A stretch of 64,000 nt of DNA, taken from positions 2,728,001-2,792,000 of the forward strand of contig CP075496.1 in the NCBI GenBank assembly GCA_021613535.1, read 5' to 3'. Shown here piece after piece: positions 53,496 through 64,000 of the stretch (its first letter is position 1; each line of letters starts with the position of its first letter). The notes beneath the pieces are model-generated. The model worked only from the letters and a program-made list of their open reading frames with translations, ran no database searches and had not been told where the DNA came from. The position numbers and the translations under genes are program-made. This stretch comes from Adineta vaga. Taxonomy: Eukaryota > Rotifera.

Positions 53496-54969
53496 TTATG
53501 CACGAAAAAGAACTTTTGCAGCTGCTCCACGTTTCGATTCTTGATCATCATGGCTCTAAAAACAAACGAAAAAAAAACCAGTATATTTTCGTCATTTCAT
53601 TCTAGTTATTTCTTATCATATTTCAACTAAAAACATATCAGTGCAAGCTTAGCTTTTCGTTATAATTTCAATGACTAAAACTTCTTTTCTTCAAAAGAAA
53701 AAAAGAAAGATGATTTTCATATAGTTCTTTATTACAAGATAAGATTTATTGTATGAAGGTGGGTCAAACAGGACAAACTTATTTGTAATGAAAACATAAC
53801 AAAGATTAAATAAATAATACATTATACATTCTCAATATGCATCAGACGAACGTACTACATAGATAATATATCCATCGTTTTCTTTTGAGATATGTATAAG
53901 ATAGAATCTCAAATTTTTGTTATAAGATGACTTAGCTCGCTTTCAAAATCAGAAGATTTTTTATGTAACAAAATCATCATGAAAATTCTGAGAAAAAGTG
54001 ACAAGATGTGCATAATAATCTCTGCAAACAGTTTGATTTGAAATCTTAGTAAATTTTGAATACATACTTCAAATGCTAATTGTAACGATCGAGGAATATC
54101 TGCAACTTCACGAAAACGATTCCTATCAAATAAAAATAAAAATACGTATAAGTCAAAGCAAAATTTTGTTTAATTCTTCATACCCAATTCGTCTTGTAGC
54201 TTCTGTATTTCTCCAATCTCGTGTCCATAAACATATTCGATCACCTTTATTTCGAATCGATACAACACAACCATTGACATTATATGCATCATCACCATAT
54301 TGATCACCAATTATTGACAATAACTAATGAAAAAAAAAAGAAGAGAATAGATATTTTCTGATCAGATCTAATCATATTAAATCCTACTGTGTACAACCAA
54401 TAAGTATCAAGATCAGCCGATCGTTGATTTCGATGAGTATTTAAACACCATCGACCGCCGGAACGATTATGTTGATCTTCCCACATTGGTTGCTAAAACG
54501 AAACGAAACAAATAATGATTCTAGAAAATGTTTGTTTGAATTAATTTACAATATTTTTCTTGAATAATAGATAATCACATCCTGGATTGAGTCCACTTGC
54601 TGGCTTTAAACGATCAAAAACTGACCAAAAACTTTCAACAGTTGATATCGTAGCTAATTCAATTAAATTATCTTTCCAATCCGAATTTCGATCATTTTTA
54701 AAAAACCAAAATGTCCACGAATCTTCTAGTGGATATGTTAAATTATTTGATACTTGCATTTCATTAATACCATTGATTTCTTTGTTATCTCCATTGAAAT
54801 TCATTGGTAATGATACAATTACTGATGGTAACAATGGTGATAGAAGTGAAAGTGGTAATGGTGGTGGTGTTGGAGATTTTTCTAATGGTGATAATGGACT
54901 AATTGGTGTTGTGTATAAGTCATCAGATATACTATCATTTCTATCGAATTGAAAGCCATTTATCGACAT
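53496..54969 (-). CDS. EIF4E: Translation initiation factor eIF4E
   Basis: Cap-binding subunit of eIF4F. Five exons (54969-54550, 54492-54388, 54323-54184, 54122-54068, 53555-53496) give 259 codons, longer than the usual ~217. The extra length is an N-terminal Ser/Pro/Leu-rich extension (PTPPPLPLSLLSPLLPS). The core is conserved: YPLEDSWTFWFFKNDRNSDW carries the first cap-stacking Trp; SFWSVFDRL has the Trp used for eIF4G/4E-BP binding; GCDYLLFKKNIQPMWEDQ contains the second cap-stacking Trp with its Glu; then GGRWCLNTHRNQRSADLDTY, GCVVSIRNKGDRICLWTRDW and IGNRFREVADIPRSLQL. The tail ends AAAKVLFRA rather than the KNRFVV of vertebrates. The RhoGAP gene ends 124 bp upstream on the same strand. 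Confidence 0.95.
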
Positions 54970-54979
54970 TTTATTTGAT

Positions 54980-54993
54980 CTAAAAAGATAAAT
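54980..54993 (-). promoter_or_regulatory. Splice acceptor 10 nt before eIF4E ATG
   Basis: TTATCTTTTTAG on the minus strand ends at 54980, ten bases before the eIF4E start and inside the 124-bp gap after the RhoGAP stop codon. With so little room for a promoter, a trans-splice acceptor is a plausible reading. Confidence 0.5.
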
Positions 54994-55093
54994 TATTGAG
55001 CATAAAAATCACAGAAATATTCACCATAGAGAAAAAGAAATATATATTGCCATGTACAAAAAAAGGAATGATAGATTTGTGGAAAAGAAAAAA

Positions 55094-57720
55094 TTATTGC
55101 AAATTTAATTGTTTTTCCAATTGATTATTTTCGCTTTGTAGTTGTAATATTTTTTGGTTTAATTGAAATTTTTCTTTATCAAATTTCTTTCTTTCTTCAG
55201 TAGATGTTCTTCGTAATTCATGAATTAATAAATCTTTTTCTTCTAATAATTCTTTTAGTAGAACAATTTCATTTTGTAATTGTTTTATTGAAGATTGACT
55301 ATCAATTGATTGATTTGATGAAACATAATCATTTGAATATGATTCATTTTCGTTCGGTAATATATGCGATTGAATAGCTTTCGACATACTTGATTTAAAA
55401 CTTGAAAATGATTTACCAAATTTATTAGTTAAACCTTTTTTCGATGGATATTTTTCCATTTTACGTATTGGCATTGATATTGGAACATCAAGTGTTGATT
55501 TTGGATGAGGTTGATTATCTATAGAAAGAAATATAAAAAATAAGATTTATTTATTCTAAGATTATTAATTCAGTCTATGTCTATTCAAATTACCAAAGAA
55601 AAAAAGGCTTTTGATGATTGAAAAGTATCATATAGTTTTCAATTTTAATGCAATTATATCTATCGTTTTCGAATATGTTTATCTCAGAAAATATTTAATA
55701 GATTAATTCACCTTCTTTTTGTCTCTTTTGAACAAAACAATCATCCATTGTCGTTGCATTTTGTTCTCTACTTTCATAATCTGTTTTCGAATCTAATAAA
55801 TCAATACTTCCATATCGTTTTGGTCGATTATCTTGATAAAATGATTTTGAATTGATTTTTGATGATGTTCGAGTTGTATTTAAATGATCCAAAGATTCTT
55901 TTTCGATTGTTGTTTGTTGTCGATCGAAATCGATTTGACTTTTAAGACTTGAATTTGCACTATCTATTGATGAAAATACTTCCATACATATTGATGGCAT
56001 CGATTTTGAACGAGAGTTTGCTGTCACAGGATGATCATTTGATGATAATAATGATGAAAATGAAGAAAATCCACTTGATTTTGTAATTGATTCATTTCTT
56101 TGTTCATAAGAATCATGAAATTGATTTGAGGAATGATTATTCTATATGCAAAATAAGTTTTTAACAAAGAAAACAAAAATGCAAATTCTTTACCGAAAAA
56201 AGATATTCACTTTGATCAATCAATACTTTAATTAATGGAAGTAAATTATAACTAAAATGAGTTTTAGAGAATAATTTTTATAAAGAAATGAATTAAATAA
56301 TTTACTTATGCCCTTTAATCATATTAAGATCAAGTTCTTCGACAGGTCGAATTAAATTATTACCAAAAACGACAGCTAAATTATCCGCATCCATTTTTGT
56401 TGTTTGTACATATTCAGTGATTTTTCGTAGAAATAAACATAGATATGCTAAAACAGCATAATTTATCGTATTCAAAAGCTTTATCTCAATTAATTGTTTC
56501 AAAGCATTTAACTCATTTGTTTGATTATATTTAAAACGTGAACCAATTTCAAGAAAATCATCGAAATATTTAGTAGGAATAATTGGTTCGGGTAAAGAGT
56601 GTAAATAAGCTTTTAATAATGATGATATGGTTGCTGGTGAATGCGATTGATTTAATTCAACAATTAAACCACGATCATACATATCACGTAACTCTCTTAT
56701 TGAAGATTGTTTACCGGGTACTCTAAAGAAATCTTTGTTGAATTTATTTCGGAGAATATTCATTACTATTTACCGAAATAAACCAACAAATGTTGAACCA
56801 TATTCAAGTAAATATTCACAACATTGTCGAACAAGTAAAGGTACAGATGAAGATTTGTCTTGAGAATATTTATATGTAATCTCTAATGATTGTCCAAAAA
56901 TAGCTAAATGATAGAATTAAGATATACATTGTATTTCATCATTATTTGAATTCAATTTGTAGTTTGAAATGTTTGTATTCAATTTTTTATGTGCTATAAA
57001 CGAATCGTATATGATCTTCATAAAGATGATTCATTTATGCAATATTATTCATTTGATAATTTATTCTATTGAATTTTTCTATTAACAATATAGTCAGTCA
57101 CACGTAAACAAGATATGAGTTAATATATACAGAAATCTTGAGAATGATTTTGTGACTAAATATATCTCATACTCGTATCCTTCGATTTCTTTTATTAACT
57201 TGATTGATTTATGTATTAAATAAAGAACATTCTTTTAATAAAAAGACAAATAACTTACCACCCCCATTCCGACTGTAAGCCGTTTGTTTCAATGTTAATA
57301 ACCATTTATCATAATCAACTTTCGTTTCTGTTTGTAATAAATGTGTTGCTTTGTTATCTTGAAAAAAAAATATAAATAAAAACAACTGATAAATATTTCC
57401 TAAAGAAATTTCTTGTATTTACTATTTGGTTGTATTTCATTGATTGTAATTAAAAAATTCTGATTATTAGAATCATTATTGAATAGATTTTCTGAATCAT
57501 GAATGATAATATTTGGTAAAAGTTTAATCCACTCTCTATATCGTGCATCTGCTCTTGATGAAATAAATAGAACAGATTTATCCCAATCAATAGTACAATA
57601 TCGACGATGCCATTTTGTTTGACTTGATAGTTTTATTTTCAACCATCCTTCAAATATTAAGATAAGTTAGGACTTTTTCTTCATAAAAACAAATTTCATA
57701 CCTTCTTTAGATTTCGACAT
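55094..57720 (-). CDS. PH-RhoGAP-coiled-coil protein (ARHGAP22/24/25, FilGAP-like)
   Basis: A GTPase-activating protein for Rho-family GTPases; FilGAP relatives act on Rac in actin control. The first coding exon is 19 bp (57720-57702), followed by a PH domain from 57647 (GWLKIKLSSQTKWHRRYCTI, YDKWLLTLKQTAYSRNGG). The RhoGAP domain follows: FGQSLEITYKYSQ, VPLLVRQCCEYLLEYGSTFV, GLFRVPGKQSSIRELRDMYD with the catalytic arginine finger in GLFR, LKAYLHSLPEPIIP, NYAVLAYLCLFLRKI and MDADNLAVVFGNNLIRP. A Ser-rich linker leads to a C-terminal coiled coil (IKQLQNEIVLLKELLEEKDL, KFQLNQKILQLQSENNQLEK). PH-RhoGAP-coiled-coil order is diagnostic of the ARHGAP22/24/25 subfamily. Its start is 193 bp from the divergent SARAF start. 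Confidence 0.9.
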
Positions 57721-57913
57721 CTTTCAAAAAAAATGATGTTTGACTAAGAAAAAATATTGGTTTCTACGAACCAATCAAATCATTTCAAACATTTGTAAAG
57801 AGGTTTGAAGTTAGATTTCCATTCGTCCAAGTAACGATGACGTATTCTTACTCATTCCATTTTCTCCTTTATTCATTAATGCGAGAAAAACATATCAAGC
57901 GTTTCTTTCTACC
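57721..57913. promoter_or_regulatory. Bidirectional promoter region, RhoGAP / SARAF
   Basis: Only 193 bp separate the start codons of two divergent genes. The interval must hold both 5' UTRs and core promoters. I identified no clear TATA box. Confidence 0.6.
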
Positions 57914-59353
57914 ATGAGACTTGTATTGATAGTAACGATTATTACTTGTTTGGCATTTCATCTTGTTCAAGGTTTGTTTCTATCAAAGTTTTTCCAAAGA
58001 AAAAAGAAGGATTTGATTTCTCTTGAAAATATTTAGGTGGAAACCAACAGAGTGTTTTACTCGAAAATGTCCAAACATTAACACTTTATAAAGGGCAAAA
58101 GACTCAAGCAAGACGAGTTTCATCAATTCCACAATTGAAATGTGTTGGTGGTTCAGCAAAAAATGCTTTTGAACCTGATGTAGTGCAATGTTATAATCGA
58201 GGATCAAATGGTATCGATATTCAAGTAAAATTCGATTTCTTTATTTGATATTTCAAAATATGAATGTTATTCTTTTTACTAGTGGGAATGTACAGCTGAA
58301 ATGCCCAAAAAATTTAAATTCGGAAAATTAAGTGTTTCATGTGAAGGATATAATTATCCAGAAGATCCATATATTTTAGCAGGATCATGTGGAGTAAGTT
58401 TATTTATGTTCAATTTTAATGCAAAGAATAACAAGGAGTTGATTTTTTAGTTAGAGTATAGTCTAGAATATACGGATAAAGACTTCTTTGATTCAAAACA
58501 ATCTTCAAATGTTCGACATTCGTATGTTTTGAAATTATTTATTTTCAATGTCGACATCATTTTTCTTTAGATCCGAATCAAGATTTTGGCCATTCTTATT
58601 CAAAGTTGCATTGATTGTTGGTGTATTTTTTGCTCTTAAATCATTTATATCTGGTGGTAATCGAACTGGTGGTGGTGTACGACCAATGTCGGCTGGACCA
58701 GATCATCGTCCTCCAGGTAAATTTTCGCGATTAATTCTATTTTATATCTAATTTAAATACAGGTGGTGGTGGTGGTGGTGGATGGTTTTCAAACTTTTTT
58801 CCTGGTGGTTTTGGTGGTATGGGTGGTACACCAGGCACTGGTGACGCACGACGTAGACAAACACCACCAGCAGCAGGCTTTCGAGATGATTTTACTAATT
58901 TTGGAAATGATGGAGCAGGTAAGAAAATTAGGCAACTTAAATGATAATGTTATAATTATTTTCTTGTTCAGATTGTCATGCTAATCGACAACAAAATGCT
59001 GCTGGAGGTGGAGGTACTGCTAATTTCTTAACAGGTGCTGCACTTGGTGCTTTGGGTGGTTATGTTTTTGGTAATCGACGGTAATTTCATAAATTATATC
59101 CATTTCAATATAACTTATTAAAAAAACTATTGTTCTAGAACAAATAATCAATATACGGCAGGTACAGCAAATACTGGTTGGTTTGGTACTGGAACGACTA
59201 ACACCGATGCATATCGACGTAATCCTTCACCATCGTCAGGTGGTTCTCACACTAGCACTGGTAGGATGATTGTTATGAATTGGTTTTTTATCGCATCAAT
59301 GCGTGTTTTTTTCTCTATGTTCGATAGGTTTCGGTGGAACAACTCGTCGATAA
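57914..59353 (+). CDS. SARAF: SARAF (TMEM66), store-operated calcium entry regulator
   Basis: ER membrane protein that promotes slow inactivation of STIM/Orai calcium entry. Nine exons (57914-57971, 58037-58224, 58283-58393, 58451-58521, 58571-58716, 58763-58918, 58972-59080, 59139-59260, 59328-59353) give 328 codons. The signal peptide is MRLVLIVTIITCLAF. The lumenal domain has LTLYKGQKTQARR, SIPQLKCVGGSA, VVQCYNRGSNGIDIQWEC, FKFGKLSVSCEGYNYPEDPY and LAGSCGLEYSLEYTD, all hallmarks of the family. One TM helix (FLFKVALIVGVFFALKSFI) leads to a Gly/Arg-rich cytosolic tail with ALGALGGYVFGNRR, ending FGGTTRR like the vertebrate GYGGTRRR. The tail is glycine-rich rather than proline-rich as in vertebrates. 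Confidence 0.94.
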
Positions 59354-59752
59354 ATCAATTTGTACAAATAAAAACATTCTTCAGTCCTACTTTATCTTAT
59401 TTAACTCAGAATTTCATGGGATGTATTTTGAATTTTTTTTTCTTTTTTTTCCTTACATAAACAAGCAAAGATTTTTTGTTTTGTTAATTTGTTCATTTGA
59501 ACTATTGCTAATTGATGATAGAAAGTGCATAGTACTCAAAAAACCTGTATCCTCCCTTAATACATAAAGATATAAATGTTGCAAGCACTGATAGTGTATA
59601 TCGATTTATTAGCATATTAAAACAGACGTAATGTTTCATTCATTTTATCTTCTGTCTGACCTTCACAAAGAACAATAAAATATACGATTGTTTTCTATTA
59701 TGAGTCGATACTTCTGTTTCATATTTCTCTCAAATAGTTCATGTATTTATAG
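59354..59752. other. Intergenic between SARAF and H4
   Basis: The two genes are convergent. The stretch holds the SARAF 3' UTR and, near 59753-59806, the H4 3'-end signals. No further gene is supported. Confidence 0.5.
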
Positions 59753-59763
59753 ACGATATCATA
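59753..59763 (-). promoter_or_regulatory. Candidate histone downstream element, H4
   Basis: TATGATATCGT on the minus strand, 27 nt beyond the H4 stem-loop. It matches the shared pattern TATGRWWTCGT found at similar distance after the H3 and H2B stem-loops. Confidence 0.5.
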
Positions 59764-59790
59764 GATTTGAATTTAAAATAGAAAAATGTT

Positions 59791-59806
59791 AGCCCTAAAG
59801 AGGGCT
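59791..59806 (-). promoter_or_regulatory. Histone mRNA 3' stem-loop, H4
   Basis: AGCCCT-CTTT-AGGGCT on the minus strand: a perfect 6-bp stem with a 4-base loop, about 70 nt after the H4 stop. It is preceded by AAACCCAAC. The geometry equals the SLBP-binding stem-loop of replication-dependent histone mRNAs. The loop reads CUUU rather than the UUUC/UUUU of vertebrates. Confidence 0.9.
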
Positions 59807-59876
59807 GTTGGGTTTTTTTATATTATGAGAGTGATATTATTCATCTCATTCGATACTGAGCAGTAGATGTAACTGC

Positions 59877-61027
<1,151 letters not shown>

Positions 61028-61102
61028 ATGACATCAACGATGAAAGGAAATCAGAGATGAATAACATCACTCTCAAAACATCATAAATAACTAAAACCCA
61101 AC

Positions 61103-61118
61103 AGCCCTCTTTAGGGCT
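61103..61118 (+). promoter_or_regulatory. Histone mRNA 3' stem-loop, H3
   Basis: AGCCCT-CTTT-AGGGCT, a perfect 6-bp stem, 75 nt after the H3 stop and preceded by AAAACCCAAC. It is identical in sequence to the H4 and H2B stem-loops. Confidence 0.9.
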
Positions 61119-61148
61119 AAAATATTCTATATTTTAAATTCAAAAATA

Positions 61149-61159
61149 TATGAAATCGT
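61149..61159 (+). promoter_or_regulatory. Candidate histone downstream element, H3
   Basis: TATGAAATCGT, 30 nt beyond the H3 stem-loop, matching TATGRWWTCGT shared with the H4 and H2B genes. Confidence 0.5.
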
Positions 61160-61764
61160 GTTATCATCAACAAATTTGAATCTCAATTCGTGTTATTTGA
61201 GTTTTTTCATAAATTATCTTTGTGATCTAATTGAACGCGTCATTTATTGACTGTTTACTTTGAGGGAAGTAGTTGGTTGATGATTTTATTTCATCGAAAC
61301 TAGCACACTTTTGACATTTGATAGATTGAAATGTTCATAGATACATATATATATATGATGTTGATTGGTTGATAAACAAATTTGAAATGTGAGCGCTTGT
61401 GTCATTCTTATCTAATCAGACCAATTGTTTTAATTTTATTGGATTGAAAACGTTTCTTTTGTTACAAGTATGATTGCAAATGTTCAAATACAAACTGTTC
61501 CAAGTCAGATTTTTTTTCGTTGAGAATGCAAGTCATTCATTCGAAACTATCAATAGAAATTTATTCTAATTTTTTTATTAGTGAAATACTGTAAACAATA
61601 CGATCGTTCATCTATCAATTATCTATCGTGTTATGAAATTTGGTACGACGAAAAAAATCCTTTTCATTCAAAAATGTTTTTCAACGTAATAAATTGATAT
61701 TGTAAATATTTATTTAAACAACTACTAGTAGTATAGCAACAGGAACAAATTCAACTAGTTACAA
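61160..61764. other. Intergenic between convergent H3 and H2B
   Basis: About 600 bp of AT-rich sequence with a short TA run at about 61346-61356. No H2A or H1 coding sequence is present on either strand. Confidence 0.6.
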
Positions 61765-61775
61765 ACGAATCCATA
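61765..61775 (-). promoter_or_regulatory. Candidate histone downstream element, H2B
   Basis: TATGGATTCGT on the minus strand, 24 nt beyond the H2B stem-loop. It is the third copy of TATGRWWTCGT in this cluster. Confidence 0.5.
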
Positions 61776-61799
61776 TCTTTTAAATATAAGATATAATAT

Positions 61800-61815
61800 A
61801 GCCCTAAAGAGGGCT
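61800..61815 (-). promoter_or_regulatory. Histone mRNA 3' stem-loop, H2B
   Basis: AGCCCT-CTTT-AGGGCT on the minus strand, 67 nt after the H2B stop, preceded by AAAACCCAAC. Confidence 0.9.
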
Positions 61816-61882
61816 GTTGGGTTTTAGTTATTTATAATATTTTGAGAGTGGTTTTATTCATCTCAATATATTCACCATCAAT

Positions 61883-62332
61883 CTACTTAGCACTGGTGTA
61901 TTTGGTAACAGCTTTTGTACCTTCTGATACAGCGTGTTTAGCTAATTCACCAGGTAATAAGAGACGAACAGCTGTTTGAATTTCACGTGATGAAATTGTT
62001 GATCGTTTGTTATAATGAGATAAACGTGACGATTCAGCTGCAATACGTTCAAAGATATCATTCACGAATGAATTCCTAATAGATAAGATGATGAATATAA
62101 ATAAAATCATATCACTTTAAAAAGAAATGAAAACTTACATGATCGACATAGCTTTTGACGAAATACCAGTATCTGGATGAACTTGTTTAAGAACCTTGTA
62201 GATATAGATTGAGTAGGTTTCTTTTCGTCGACGTTTTTGTTTCTTCTCACTTTTTGGTCCGGCTGAACCTTTGCTGGTTTTTGTAACAGCCTTTTTCGAT
62301 CCTTTTGATGGAGTTTGAGCTTTTGGTGGCAT
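61883..62332 (-). CDS. H2B: Histone H2B (one intron)
   Basis: Core nucleosome histone, 128 codons from exons 62332-62139 and 62075-61883 with a 63-bp intron. The N-terminal tail is Lys/Ser/Thr-rich ([20 protein letters not shown]). The fold region is canonical: [80 protein letters not shown], and the end [16 protein letters not shown] keeps the ubiquitinated Lys. Upstream lie a TATATAA box (about 62407-62416, minus strand) and CCAAT-type boxes near 62442 and 62472. Confidence 0.98.
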
Positions 62333-62480
62333 AACGAATTTATTTCAATCGAATGAGCGAAAGAAGTATACGTAGATATGAGAAGAAATATGTGCATCTA
62401 TCGTTGCTTATATAGACCATTTCAATGACAACTTTTATGAACCAATCAGAAGCCGAGCTTACTGATTTCGTATTGGTTGA
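62333..62480 (-). promoter_or_regulatory. H2B promoter
   Basis: On the minus strand a TCTATATAAG TATA box lies about 75-85 bases before the ATG. CCAAT/ATTGG boxes at 62442-62446 and 62472-62476 match those in the H4-H3 promoter. Confidence 0.75.
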
Positions 62481-62710
62481 TTTTAGTGTACAGACATGTT
62501 CTTTTCATATATATACACAAAACAGAATTACAAGAGAAAAATATGTTTTCATCATCGTGTTTTTTCCTCGATCAGGTGACTTTTCATTGTACTAAGACGT
62601 CAATTAAAGTTTCTTTTCAAAATCAAAGTTTATTTCCTGAACTGAACTGAACAAATGTTTGTTCAATTTTATTATTACAAAAATAAAGATGTAAAAAAAT
62701 AGTTCAAATA

Positions 62711-63981
62711 TTAATCATTTGGATTAGACCATAACCATGTTCTCGTGCCAACAAGCGCAGCATTAGTCGAATGAACTGGAAGACGTTTTTCTAAAATAAA
62801 AAGATGAAGTACAATAAATAGATGACAAAGAAAGTTTATATATGCCTTACGTCGTGATAATTTCTTTTGCTGCCGTTCACCTACAATACAAAGTAAAGCA
62901 TTTTGAAACTGTATAGCTTTAACACGTTTATAGAAAATACTTAATCTAAACTAACAATAGAAATATTCACCTTTAAATAATGCACTAACATAAAAAACCA
63001 AAACAATAGTTGGAATGAAAAATGATAATCCCATCACAGCCATATAATCTGGATCATGTCTTCTACATTCATATATTTTACTCCATAATAATCGAGTATA
63101 ATTCATCTTGAAAAAGAAAGAAAACAAAATACATGTGTAAAACTAAACTCAATATCTTGTTACTCTTGGCTTACGGTATCAACAATATCCATACAAACTC
63201 CACCTTTATTTTCTTGTGTTAATTGTAAAAAGAGATCATTGATATCATTATACGATGTCAAACATACTGTACATACATTCGTATTCAATGTCACATTGAG
63301 ATCAATAGGAATGATTGGAACTATACGCTATTAATACAGTATTCAATAAAATATTAACAAAATCAACTAAAAATGAAAGAAACTTACACCAGTTGCATTG
63401 AATATACAATAATCAAATGCTACTTTTTTTCGAAAAAAACTTGTTGTACTATCTGTCAGACTATAATGAATCGTACCATTTGTATCATTATAACCTGTGA
63501 TACAATCTAAAGAAGAAATTTTCTATTAAATTATTCAGTTAATTGTTTTTTTGAAAACTTACTATCACAAAATGAAGACGACCAAATATTTTGTACAAAT
63601 GCAATTAATTGAGCAACAATCTGTATTGAATCATAACTTTCTAGAAATTGTTTACACGTTATCTTTCTATCCAAATCAGAATATGTCTAAACGAAACATT
63701 CTCTTATAGAAAAATCGAATTAAATTTGAAAAAAGAAACTGCAAACAAACTTGTTCTAATAAACCAATAAGATCTTGTAAACGTGCATAGTTATCAACAC
63801 AACCTTCACATAATTTAAATGGTCGTGCTCGACTAACAGCACAATTAAGAAAATCTGATGACATATATGATAAACGATCAAGTATAGCTAAACATGGATT
63901 TTGTATTGGATAGATTGGATCACTATAATTTTCATTAATTAATTGAATAAACAAAAAAAAGACTAGAACTTTCCACCACAT
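62711..63981 (-). CDS. OSTM1: OSTM1, beta subunit of lysosomal chloride transporter ClC-7
   Basis: Type I lysosomal membrane protein that stabilises ClC-7. The gene begins at ATG 63981, 20 bases from the window edge. The first exon (63981-63751) encodes a signal peptide (WWKVLVFFLFIQLI) and SRARPFKLCEGCVDNYARLQ, matching the vertebrate RARPVRLCQAC block. Exon two starts at 63686; later exons carry VCTVCLTSYNDINDLFLQLT and GGVCMDIVDTMNYTRLLWSK, the family hallmark, with conserved cysteines and many N-glycosylation sites. One TM helix (MGLSFFIPTIVLVFYVSALF) precedes a short basic tail (QKKLSRQKRLPVHSTNAALV), ending at 62711. In vertebrates the partner is CLCN7; loss causes osteopetrosis and lysosomal disease. 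Confidence 0.9.
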
Positions 63982-64000
63982 GATTCTCAATCAATTTCTC

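Overview
The window is AT-rich animal nuclear DNA. It has compact genes, GT-AG introns mostly of 45-70 bp, and clear orthologues of metazoan housekeeping genes. The mix fits a small protostome, and I favour a bdelloid-type rotifer: very short introns, histone genes that carry introns, many splice acceptors sitting directly before start codons, and a histone cluster with no H2A. That placement is inference; no species marker was read.

Layout. 1-5.5 kb is gene-poor and repeat-like: a decayed non-LTR retrotransposon 3' end, an 84-bp hAT-like miniature element with an 8-bp target duplication, and a ~365-bp foldback element. 5.5-24.2 kb is a same-strand (minus) run transcribed MCTS1 > TRRAP > RRS1. 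TRRAP fills 16 kb in 28 exons, and its largest intron holds a four-TM gene on the opposite strand. 24.6-29.2 kb has a small plus-strand unknown gene, a type I surface glycoprotein, and a Brambleberry/GEX1/KAR5 nuclear-fusion protein. 29.8-36.7 kb has COPB2 and a class A GPCR. 39.5-47.3 kb has a beta-TrCP F-box/WD40 protein, a SPOP-like MATH-BTB protein with its BTB split by low-complexity sequence, and adenosine kinase. 48.4-57.7 kb has dihydropyrimidine dehydrogenase, eIF4E and a FilGAP-like RhoGAP. SARAF (57.9-59.4 kb) is divergent from the RhoGAP. 59.7-62.4 kb is a histone cluster (H4, H3, H2B). OSTM1 ends the window.

Most genes lie on the minus strand. Two same-strand neighbour pairs are only 121 and 124 bp apart, and in both the downstream ATG is preceded by a strong splice acceptor. 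This looks like operon-style transcription resolved by spliced-leader trans-splicing. The most novel signal is in the histone cluster: all three genes have introns and also a 3' stem-loop, and each stem-loop is followed 24-30 nt later by a shared motif, TATGRWWTCGT, a candidate lineage-specific histone downstream element. A one-base reading-frame break near the TRRAP C-terminus and a frame break in the nested gene deserve checking.
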